Shown here: one piece after another, positions 7,859-13,991 of the stretch | Position numbering within the stretch: the stretch's first letter is position 1 | How the letters are laid out: every line of letters begins with the position of its first letter | DNA from: DAOTUL01 sp034437435 | Lineage (GTDB): Bacteria; Chloroflexota; Anaerolineae; Aggregatilineales; Phototrophicaceae | Length of the DNA: 15,491 nt | Assembly (NCBI GenBank): GCA_964417785.1 | Contig: CAYQJO010000092.1 | Coordinates: 1 to 15,491, forward strand | Direction of reading: 5' to 3' | Notes under the pieces: model-generated | The model's input: only the letters and a program-made list of their open reading frames with translations | What the model was told of the DNA's origin: nothing | Databases searched by the model: none | Position numbers and translations under genes: made by a program

Positions 7859-8323
7859 ATGCAACGACGTGATTTTCTACAGCTAAGCTGGAATCTACTG
7901 TTAGGCACCGCTGCTGCCGGCGGCGGTTATGTTGGTTTCCGCTATATGTCGTCACTTATCGAAGCGGATGAGGGCGGCACACAGATTATCGCCGGTTCGC
8001 CCGACGTTTACGAACCGGGGAGTGTGGTGGCTTTCAACGCTGCCGGTATCTATCTGGTGCGTATGGAGGACGGCGGCTTTCTGGCGTTGTCGCGCATTTG
8101 CACTCATCTGGACTGCGTAGTGCTGTGGAATGGCACGCGCTTTAACTGCCCGTGTCATGGATCGCAGTTCGCCCGTGACGGTGACGTCATCAACGACCCG
8201 GCACCGCGCCCTCTCGATCAGTACGCCATCGAACTCGACGGTGAGGGCCGCCTTGTAATCGACACTGCCACTGTGATCGAACGGGACGAATCCGCACCTG
8301 AAGATCGCTTCTACGTCTCATGA
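7859..8323 (+). CDS. Rieske 2Fe-2S protein of the bc-type complex
   Basis: 154 residues. It transfers one electron from quinol at the Qo site to the c-type cytochrome. The N-terminus MQRRDFLQLSWNLLLG is a twin-arginine signal that also serves as the membrane anchor, so the folded cluster domain faces the outside. Cluster box I is C81-T-H83-L-D-C86 and box II is C97-P-C99-H100-G-S: Cys81, His83, Cys97 and His100 bind the cluster, and Cys86-Cys99 form the family disulfide. The usual Gly before the second cysteine of box I is Asp85 here. The ATG lies four bases after the cytochrome b stop, with only a weak GGTA-type ribosome signal; the stop overlaps the next start as ATGA. Gene order b-Rieske-c differs from the common Rieske-first order. 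Confidence 0.94.
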   Translation: MQRRDFLQLSWNLLLGTAAAGGGYVGFRYMSSLIEADEGGTQIIAGSPDVYEPGSVVAFNAAGIYLVRMEDGGFLALSRICTHLDCVVLWNGTRFNCPCHGSQFARDGDVINDPAPRPLDQYAIELDGEGRLVIDTATVIERDESAPEDRFYVS

Positions 8324-9795
8324 GCCAGAAATTACCAGGTGTCCTGGCGACAGCAGCAATTGTCGCCATTCTGCTCACCGCCATCGCCATAGAGCCGCAG
8401 CGCCGCCAGCAGGCGAGTGAGGACTATCGCCGTGAGGTCCTCACCGAGGGAATCGAACTCTATGCAGAGAACTGTGCCGCCTGTCATGGTCCAGGCGGCG
8501 AGGGTAATGCGGACGGCCCCGCGCTGCTCGGTGCCAGCGGCTATCCCTACGATAACCTGTACCGTGTCATCGAGAGCAAACACTTCGACGGCGACTCATC
8601 GGCCTATGGGGTGGATTTTGGCGGCAATCTGGCATGGCCCGAAATCGACGCCCTGGCGCAACTGGTGCAGGCATCCGTCTGGAACGCCACCCGCGCCTTT
8701 GTTGCCGGACGCAATCTGTATGAATGGGTGCCGGTGGTGGAGGGGCTGGATAACCCGCTGCTGGTCAGAAGCGCCAACGACGGGTCCGGTCGCCTGTTTG
8801 CGCTGGAACAGACCGGCTTCATCCTGGTCATCGAGAACGGAGACTACATCTTCGAGCCGTTCCTGGATATTTCGCAGCGGTTCTCACTGGATGTCTTCAC
8901 CGGCGGTTACAGCGAACGCGGCCTGCTGGGGCTGGCCTTCCATCCGAACTACGCCGAGAACGGCCTGTTCTTCGTCAGCCACACCGATGAAAACGGCCAC
9001 AGCGTCATCGCCCGTTACCGGGTGTCGGAGTCCAATCACAACCGCGCCGATCCCGACAGCCGGGTCGAAATCCTGACGCAGGAGCAGCCCTTCTTCGACC
9101 ATAACGGCGGCAACATCGTCTTTGGTCCTGATGGCTACCTGTACATCGGATTCGGTGACGGCGGCAACCCGGAACTGCCCAACTACAACTCGCAGGACCC
9201 ATCCTCGTTTCTCGGCAAGATTCTGCGCATCGATGTGGACAGCGGCGAGACCTATACCGTGCCACCCGATAACCCCTTCGTCGATGATTCCGACTTCAGG
9301 CCGGAAATCTGGGCCTATGGTGTGCGCAATCCCTGGCGTTTCACCTTTGATCGCCAGACTGGCGATCTGTTTCTCGGCGATGTCGGCCAGTGGGAGCGGG
9401 AGGAAGTCAACTTCCAGCCAGCCGACAGTCCTGGCGGACAAAATTACGGTTGGAGCGCGTTTGAGGCCACCGCTCGTTACCTGGAAGACGTCGAACTCGA
9501 TGCAGCAGACGTGACCATGCCGGTCATCGAATACCTGCACGACATCGGTTGCTCGGTCACGGGCGGTTATGTCTACCGGGGATCGAATCTGCCCGAATTG
9601 GAGGGCCAGTATTTTTATGGCGACTATTGCAGCGGGTTGATCTGGCTGGTCGAGCCGGGTGCATGGGAGCCGGAAATCTTCATGAACACCGACTTTGTCA
9701 TTTCGTCGTTTGGCGAGGACGAAGACGGCGAACTCTATGTGGTGGACTACAAAGGTGGCATCTACCGGCTGGAACTGGCGACTGACCTACGCTGA
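8320..9795 (+). CDS. Membrane-anchored cytochrome c fused to glucose/sorbosone dehydrogenase-type beta-propeller
   Basis: 491 residues. Residues 8-24 form an N-terminal membrane anchor. A class-I cytochrome c domain follows with heme motif CAACH (52-56) and the GPGGEG loop. Residues ~135-488 match the PQQ-dependent glucose/sorbosone dehydrogenase (aldose sugar dehydrogenase, HHIP-like) propeller: ERGLLGLAFHPNY with the putative catalytic His208, HNGGNIVFGPDGYLYIGFGDGG around 261-282, YGVRNPWRF, GDLFLGDVGQ, GGQNYGW and VTGGYVYRGS. Such enzymes oxidise sugars outside the cytoplasm; here electrons would go to the attached heme. No methionine exists in the cytochrome c domain, so the distal heme ligand is not the usual Met; His88 is a candidate. 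Translationally coupled to the Rieske gene by ATGA. Cofactor and substrate are inferred, not shown. Confidence 0.9.
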   Translation: MSQKLPGVLATAAIVAILLTAIAIEPQRRQQASEDYRREVLTEGIELYAENCAACHGPGGEGNADGPALLGASGYPYDNLYRVIESKHFDGDSSAYGVDFGGNLAWPEIDALAQLVQASVWNATRAFVAGRNLYEWVPVVEGLDNPLLVRSANDGSGRLFALEQTGFILVIENGDYIFEPFLDISQRFSLDVFTGGYSERGLLGLAFHPNYAENGLFFVSHTDENGHSVIARYRVSESNHNRADPDSRVEILTQEQPFFDHNGGNIVFGPDGYLYIGFGDGGNPELPNYNSQDPSSFLGKILRIDVDSGETYTVPPDNPFVDDSDFRPEIWAYGVRNPWRFTFDRQTGDLFLGDVGQWEREEVNFQPADSPGGQNYGWSAFEATARYLEDVELDAADVTMPVIEYLHDIGCSVTGGYVYRGSNLPELEGQYFYGDYCSGLIWLVEPGAWEPEIFMNTDFVISSFGEDEDGELYVVDYKGGIYRLELATDLR

Positions 9796-9796
9796 A

Positions 9797-9825
9797 TTGT
9801 GTTTTGGGTCAGGCTTTGTTATGCT
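9797..9825 (+). promoter_or_regulatory. Predicted promoter for the small secreted protein
   Basis: TTGTGT (9797-9802), 17 bases, TATGCT (9820-9825), with an extended -10 TGT just before it. It starts immediately after the stop of the cytochrome c fusion gene and would give a leader of about 27 bases carrying GAGAGGA ahead of the ATG at 9859. This suggests the small protein can be expressed apart from the bc operon. Confidence 0.5.
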
Positions 9826-9858
9826 TTTGATCGATTAACGTAAGAGAGGAAATACGAT

Positions 9859-10467
9859 ATGCGTTCCCGTGCATTGTTTGTGACATCCACTCTGCTGCTT
9901 GTTCTGGTACTGATCGTCCCGGCACTTGTTGCCCAGGAAGACGAACCCACCGTTGAACCCTTTCCCAATGTGAACCAGCGCCAGATCGTCGCCGCCGAAC
10001 AGGTCTTTGAGAACGGTCGCATGCTCTATCTGCAACCGGCCCAACGGATATGGGTTCTTGTCTACGGCGAGGACACTCTCAGCGGCACCTGGATGCCCTA
10101 TGCCGATACCTGGACCGAGGACTTGCCCGAATTTGATCCGGCTATCCGTCCGCCCGATGGCCTGCACCAGCCCATTCGCGGATTCGGCCACCTGTGGCAG
10201 GAGAACGCCGAAGTCCGTGACGGGCTTGGCTGGGCGCTCGATCCTGAGTTTGGCTATGAAACCACCTATGAATATCTCCCCGGCCAGATCGAGGTGGACG
10301 GCGACGATGTGGCAGTGCAGTCCGGCTTCCACAAACTTGGCAGCTACTATGGCGGTGTCTATACCTTCGACGAAATGGAAGGAACCTGGGTGCGTGAGGA
10401 CGCGCCCGAAATCACCGATCTGGATGCACTGATGGCTCCCGAAGCCACTCCCGAAGTCGAAGACTGA
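9859..10467 (+). CDS. Small secreted protein of unknown function with an FxxGxM...LGWA extracellular domain
   Basis: 202 residues. A clear Sec signal peptide (MRSRALFV..., cleavage after ALVA, residue 25) leads to one compact domain and an acidic Pro/Thr/Glu tail. Visible motifs are FENGRMLYLQ (50-59), a WVLVYG strand, GTWMPYADTW, a PPDGLHQPIRGFGHLW block, VRDGLGWAL and a closing GTWVRE. I recall this arrangement from uncharacterised extracellular proteins of Chloroflexota but cannot name a family. The same pattern, diverged, appears in the C-terminal half of the convergent lipoprotein at 10656-11735. The ATG has a GAGAGGA ribosome site. It lies 63 bases after the bc operon with a predicted promoter of its own, so a link to electron transfer is uncertain. 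Confidence 0.85.
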   Translation: MRSRALFVTSTLLLVLVLIVPALVAQEDEPTVEPFPNVNQRQIVAAEQVFENGRMLYLQPAQRIWVLVYGEDTLSGTWMPYADTWTEDLPEFDPAIRPPDGLHQPIRGFGHLWQENAEVRDGLGWALDPEFGYETTYEYLPGQIEVDGDDVAVQSGFHKLGSYYGGVYTFDEMEGTWVREDAPEITDLDALMAPEATPEVED

Positions 10468-10560
10468 CGCACGAACTGTCTCACTCCGTCCCTCACCAAT
10501 CTGGCTAAGCATTACCCACAAGTCGGGGGTGAAAGAGCGAACGGAAGAATAAGGCGCTTT

Positions 10561-10654
10561 ACCTCACCCCCTGGCCCCCTCTCCATGATGTGGAGAGGGG
10601 GAGTCATGCGAGGATTAAGCCCCTCTCCAGTTTGGAGAGGGGTTGGGGTGAGGT
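10561..10654. repeat. 94-bp terminal-inverted-repeat element, copy 2, at a convergent gene junction
   Basis: Ends are the same 10-bp inverted repeats as copy 1: ACCTCACCCC (10561-10570) and GGGGTGAGGT (10645-10654). Inside are two perfect hairpins: CCCCCTCTCC/GGAGAGGGGG (10575-10584 with 10592-10601) and CCCCTCTCC/GGAGAGGGG (10620-10628 with 10634-10642). It ends one base before the stop codon of the minus-strand lipoprotein and lies about 93 bases after the stop of the plus-strand secreted protein. The GC-rich hairpins could slow or stop transcription from both sides, though no T-run follows. The 10468-10560 stretch before it shows nothing recognisable. Confidence 0.87.
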
Positions 10655-10655
10655 G

Positions 10656-11735
10656 TTATCCGGTGATGCGAGACCACGTTCCGGTGACGGGCGAGCCAGA
10701 GACGCGGATCGTGCCATATCCCGGCAAATTGACGTAGAAGGCGGTTCCCTGTCCTTCAAACTGGATCGTAGTCAGAGCGCTCAGATTGGCAGCAGACGTC
10801 GCCCAACCGATGCCTTCAGGACTGCACCATAGACCGATGGTTCCATTGGTGTTGTGATACGCCCAATTGAACACGTTCTCCGGCGGAAAGAGTCCGGTAG
10901 GGGGCGTACCGCAGGTGGTATAGTCGGTCGTCACACCGTCCCACACGTTGGTATACACCATATATCGTCCATTGGTGGTGTTCAGACCGTACACCCGGTC
11001 TTCGCCGTTGATGAGCGCGTTGAACATCAACCCTTGCTGGAAAAGCTGCAATTTACCTGTGATCGTGACTGGCGGCCCCAGGGGGCATCCCGCGTCCGCC
11101 GGGATGTTGGCAAAGAACCAGGGCGTGCTGCACACAAGCTGCACCTGGATTGGCAGCGATTGCGTCGCCTGCTGGCCGCCCCGGATCGCAGTCAGCCGGA
11201 AAATCACCTGACTGCCGCTGTTGGGGACCGTCACTGGCAGTGTGCCAGTCGGCGTAACGCTGTAGACCTGTAGCTGCTGGCCCTGCTGGTCCAACTGCTC
11301 GATCTGGGCTGAGTCGCTGACCGTCTCCCAGGCCAATGTGATCGCGGAGCCGCCCTGTGCCACCGGCACACTGCTGGTGAACGAGATGATCTGCGGTCCG
11401 GCGCTGGTGGGGGTCGCTGTCGGCGTAAATGTCGCCGTTGGTGTGTTGGTGAATGCCGGAGTCGATGTCGCTGTAGCCGTCGGCGTCGCCGTGCTGGTCG
11501 GGGTAGGTGTATCCGTCGGCGTGACGGTGTTTGTTGGTGTGATGGTCGGGGTATTGGTAGACGACGGCGTGACACTGGGCGTGGTTGTGGCTGTGCTGGT
11601 CTCAGTCGGGGTCGCCGTTGGTATGTCGGATGGTAAAATAACGCGAGTCGGCAGTGCCGCTTCTTCGTCGCCATTGCCACTGTCGCAGCCTGCAAATGTG
11701 AGCAGGAGCAGGAGCAAAATCAAATGTTTAGTCAT
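10656..11735 (-). CDS. Thr/Pro-stalked lipoprotein with Ig-like and secreted-protein-like domains
   Basis: 359 residues from the ATG at 11735, preceded by GAGGTG. MTKHLILLLLLLTFAGC is a lipoprotein signal with lipidated Cys17. ALPTRVILP follows, then a ~75-residue Thr/Pro/Ser stalk (about residues 38-112) that would hold the rest away from the membrane. Residues ~118-200 look like an Ig-like strand-rich domain (ISFTSSVPVAQGGSAITLAWE). The remainder carries FQQGLMFNALING, YMVYTNVWDG, a PPTGLFPPENVF segment, GIGWAT and GTWSRI, spaced like the secreted protein at 9859-10467. Function unknown; presumably a surface-exposed binding protein. A TTG start at 11768 is possible but lacks a ribosome site and spoils the signal peptide. 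Diverges from the metallopeptidase gene with start codons 11 bp apart. Confidence 0.85.
   Translation of the reverse strand: MTKHLILLLLLLTFAGCDSGNGDEEAALPTRVILPSDIPTATPTETSTATTTPSVTPSSTNTPTITPTNTVTPTDTPTPTSTATPTATATSTPAFTNTPTATFTPTATPTSAGPQIISFTSSVPVAQGGSAITLAWETVSDSAQIEQLDQQGQQLQVYSVTPTGTLPVTVPNSGSQVIFRLTAIRGGQQATQSLPIQVQLVCSTPWFFANIPADAGCPLGPPVTITGKLQLFQQGLMFNALINGEDRVYGLNTTNGRYMVYTNVWDGVTTDYTTCGTPPTGLFPPENVFNWAYHNTNGTIGLWCSPEGIGWATSAANLSALTTIQFEGQGTAFYVNLPGYGTIRVSGSPVTGTWSRITG
11404..11624 (-). repeat. Low-complexity repeat encoding the Thr/Pro stalk of the minus-strand lipoprotein
   Basis: Degenerate hexamer-like repetition (ACN CCN type codons on the minus strand, GTNGGN-like on the plus strand) encodes alternating Thr-Pro, Thr-Ala and Thr-Ser runs. 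The bias creates a long valine/glycine-rich spurious reading frame on the plus strand, which is not a gene. A similar but shorter stretch occurs in the peptidase gene at about 11855-12016. Confidence 0.75.
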
Positions 11736-11746
11736 GGCCCACCTCA

Positions 11747-12772
11747 ATGATGGTGTTGTTATTTGCAATCATACTGCTAATCGGGACAGCCTGCCAATCC
11801 GCAGAAGCGGAAGCTCTACCGACCCGTGTTGATCTGCCGACCCTGACGTTGACGGTGGCCCCGTCCGATACTGCCACCATCACCGCGTCACCAACAGCCA
11901 CCATCACAGCCACGCCGACCATTACCGATACACCCATACCGACAGATACACCCACAGCCACCCCTATTATCATCCCGACGCTGGCACAGACAGCGACATT
12001 GGTGCCGCTCCCAACACCGATTCCGCGCCGTGACCTGCCGGAGCGCTTCGTCTTCGGTCAATCGATTCAGGGGCGCGATTTGCTGGCGCAGCGTATCGGC
12101 AACGGCGGAACGCTGATTCTGCTGGTGGGCGGCATTCACGGCGGGTGGGAGTCGAACACGGTGACGCTGGTCGAGGAATTGGTCGCTTATTTTGAAACGA
12201 CACCGGAGGCGCTGCTGCCCGGTATGAGCCTGCTGTTTGTGCCGTCGCTCAACCCGGATGGACTGGCTATGGGACAGACACTGTCCGGGCGTTTCAACGC
12301 CAACACCGTCGATCTCAATCGTAACTGGGGCTGCGGATGGGAGCCGGTAGCAGTCTTCCAGAACCAGCAGGTCAGTCCAGGCACCGGCCCCTTCTCTGAG
12401 CCGGAAACGCTGGCGTTGGCCGCATTGATTAACGATGTACGTCCGGCGGTCGTATTGTTCTATCATAGTGCGGCCAACGGGGTGTTCGCCGGGAACTGTC
12501 CTGGCAGTGGCGTATCGGAACCGATGGCGGCAGTCGTGGGACGCGCTACGGATTATGCCTACGGCCAACCCTTCAACGCTTACCCCGTGACCGGCACCGC
12601 ACCGTCGTGGGTCGACAGCCTGGGCATTCCATCAGCCGATGTTGAACTGGCTACATCAGCATCGTCAGAATTCGACCGCAATTTGCGCGGGGTCATGGCG
12701 CTGCAATGCTGGCTGCTGGGTGCCGGTACAACTGCTGTCCCGGCCTGTAATGAGTTTAGAATTGAGGGTTGA
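11747..12772 (+). CDS. Stalked lipoprotein metallopeptidase, M14 carboxypeptidase-like
   Basis: 341 residues. A hydrophobic signal (MMVLLFAIILLIGTAC, Cys16) without any positive charge precedes ALPTRVDLP and a Thr/Pro-rich stalk (~37-92). The catalytic domain resembles zinc carboxypeptidases of family M14. Seen: GGIHGGWESNT with His131 and Glu135 as candidate zinc ligands, NPDGLAMG and VDLNRNWGCGW (substrate-carboxylate binding Asn/Arg), LFYHSAANGVF with His240 as third ligand, and ADVELATSASSEFDRN with Glu300 as likely catalytic base. The first ligand pair is H-x-x-x-E here rather than the textbook H-x-x-E, so zinc geometry needs checking. Likely acts on cell-wall or external peptides. In-frame sequence upstream is closed by a TAG at 11729, which fixes the start to 11747, 11750 or 11753. 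Leads a three-gene run ending at 13887. Confidence 0.85.
   Translation: MMVLLFAIILLIGTACQSAEAEALPTRVDLPTLTLTVAPSDTATITASPTATITATPTITDTPIPTDTPTATPIIIPTLAQTATLVPLPTPIPRRDLPERFVFGQSIQGRDLLAQRIGNGGTLILLVGGIHGGWESNTVTLVEELVAYFETTPEALLPGMSLLFVPSLNPDGLAMGQTLSGRFNANTVDLNRNWGCGWEPVAVFQNQQVSPGTGPFSEPETLALAALINDVRPAVVLFYHSAANGVFAGNCPGSGVSEPMAAVVGRATDYAYGQPFNAYPVTGTAPSWVDSLGIPSADVELATSASSEFDRNLRGVMALQCWLLGAGTTAVPACNEFRIEG
11768..11797 (-). promoter_or_regulatory. Predicted promoter of the minus-strand stalked lipoprotein, inside the peptidase gene
   Basis: On the minus strand TTGGCA (11792-11797), 18 bases, TATGAT (11768-11773). It lies within the signal-peptide codons of the divergent peptidase gene. 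It would give a leader of about 25 bases with GAGGTG before the ATG at 11735. The reciprocal promoter for the peptidase was not identified. Confidence 0.5.
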
Positions 12773-13354
12773 ATGCGCATACCAATTTTGAGTCAGGTCG
12801 AACATGTCGCGCTGGTGAACAGACTGCCGGTGCAAAAACGGTTTGTTTATGTTCTGGTCTCCACGCTGGCGATCTGGACGGGTTTTGCGGTCACCATTGG
12901 TCTGTCATTGCTGCTGGCGATTCTGCTGTTCGGTGTGTTTGTGACGCCGATTGAGACCACCAACGACGTCATCATTCTGGCAATCCCCATCGTCTGTGCT
13001 GTACTGGCACTGGTGGGCTTCAGCAGCCATCCCGGCCTGACACATGTTCTCACGCAGGATCATGCGGGGTCCACTTTCCGACGAGCGTTTAAAGCCGGAT
13101 TGTGGCGTGGACTGGTCGGTGGTTTTGGCTTCGGATTTCTGTGGAGTCTGGCCCTGCGGGTGAGCAACATTTACATCGAGTTGAACACGATCCTCGATGT
13201 CGATTTCCGTGTGGGTGAATTGCTGATTTACAGCTTGCTGATTGCGCTGGCGGTCGCACCGACATTTGCCCTGCTGCGAGCTATCACCAGTGTCAGCAGT
13301 CATCTGGTGCTGTACTGGTTGGCCCCTGACGCTGTGCGGAGGAGTTCACCATGA
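12773..13354 (+). CDS. Multipass membrane protein of unknown function
   Basis: 193 residues with four to five hydrophobic segments: roughly 24-58 (long enough for two helices), 65-83, 108-128 and 148-172. A cytosolic N-terminal stretch and a basic loop (FRRAFKAGLWRG) give an inside-positive pattern. No family motif is recognised. The ATG directly follows the stop of the peptidase gene, with GAGGG just upstream inside the peptidase's last codons. The stop overlaps the next gene's ATG (ATGA). The tight packing suggests a shared role with the lipoprotein peptidase and the following soluble protein. Confidence 0.8.
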   Translation: MRIPILSQVEHVALVNRLPVQKRFVYVLVSTLAIWTGFAVTIGLSLLLAILLFGVFVTPIETTNDVIILAIPIVCAVLALVGFSSHPGLTHVLTQDHAGSTFRRAFKAGLWRGLVGGFGFGFLWSLALRVSNIYIELNTILDVDFRVGELLIYSLLIALAVAPTFALLRAITSVSSHLVLYWLAPDAVRRSSP

Positions 13355-13887
13355 GACCCGACTACGCCGAAAATGTCGAACACTGGGAACTCGACCGCCT
13401 GATCGTGATTCTACTGCGCCAGTTCCGGCGGGTACTGGCCGATCACGGAGTCGAATTGCAGGACAGCACTATCCGCGCCATCGGCGGCAATCCCACCCAG
13501 GCCCCGGACGATCTCAAAGCCGCACTGGTCGCCGCCATCGCTGAAAGCGAGACGGTGCTGGCGCAGTGGCACCTGGATTTCGCCACGTCGCTCAAAACCG
13601 ATATGGACGCTCTCGAATGGACGACCACCGCCGATTTCCTGGCGCTGGCGAATGAGAAGATCAACGCCGAGGTGCGTATCTCGGCGGGCAGTTCGCTGCT
13701 GCTTCTGCTGGGCGACCGCCGCCATGCTGATTATCTGCTGCAAGCCATTGACCATGATCTGAACACACAGGGCCGCCTGGATGTCGATGCGATGATCGCG
13801 AGACGCGCCCTGCTGCATGCTACCAACGTGGACCCGAACGCTGCCGACTGGCTGGATCAGGTCCGTGCCTGGGTCAGGGATAAATGA
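13351..13887 (+). CDS. Soluble hypothetical protein
   Basis: 178 residues, no signal peptide or membrane segment, rich in helix-forming residues and charges (LDRLIVILLRQFRRVLADHG, LKAALVAAIAESETVLAQW, MIARRALLHATNVDPNAADW). I do not recognise a family; an all-helical fold is likely. The start has a strong AGGAG ribosome site (in GCGGAGGAGTTCACC) and overlaps the membrane protein's stop as ATGA. Last gene of the three-gene unit begun by the peptidase, followed by 104 bases before the next gene. Confidence 0.78.
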   Translation: MRPDYAENVEHWELDRLIVILLRQFRRVLADHGVELQDSTIRAIGGNPTQAPDDLKAALVAAIAESETVLAQWHLDFATSLKTDMDALEWTTTADFLALANEKINAEVRISAGSSLLLLLGDRRHADYLLQAIDHDLNTQGRLDVDAMIARRALLHATNVDPNAADWLDQVRAWVRDK

Positions 13888-13930
13888 TGTAGGCTGTACA
13901 TAGCTGCAACCCCGGCAGCGGCAAGACGTA

Positions 13931-13959
13931 TAGACTCAGGGGATGACCCCATTTATACT
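13931..13959 (+). promoter_or_regulatory. Predicted promoter for the lipoprotein-MFS pair
   Basis: TAGACT (13931-13936), 17 bases, TATACT (13954-13959), giving a start near 13966 and a short leader with GAAGGGAAAG before the GTG at 13992. The spacer contains GGGG-ATGA-CCCC (13939-13950), a small inverted repeat that might be an operator or simply chance. Confidence 0.55.
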
Positions 13960-13991
13960 GTTCTGGTTGAGGCATGTAGAAGGGAAAGTCT

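Noticed and set aside
10561..10654. CRISPR-like or tandem repeat reading of the hairpin region
   Set aside because: Only two hairpins, unequal, no regular spacers; the inverted ends match a single palindromic element shared with 4969-5039.
11338..11832. Val/Gly-rich plus-strand frame resembling a repetitive hydrophobic protein
   Set aside because: It is the complement of the Thr/Pro stalk codons of the minus-strand lipoprotein.
13900..13920. GCTGC/GCAGC hairpin after the soluble hypothetical gene as a terminator
   Set aside because: Five-base stem with a 7-base loop and no following T-run; too weak to call.
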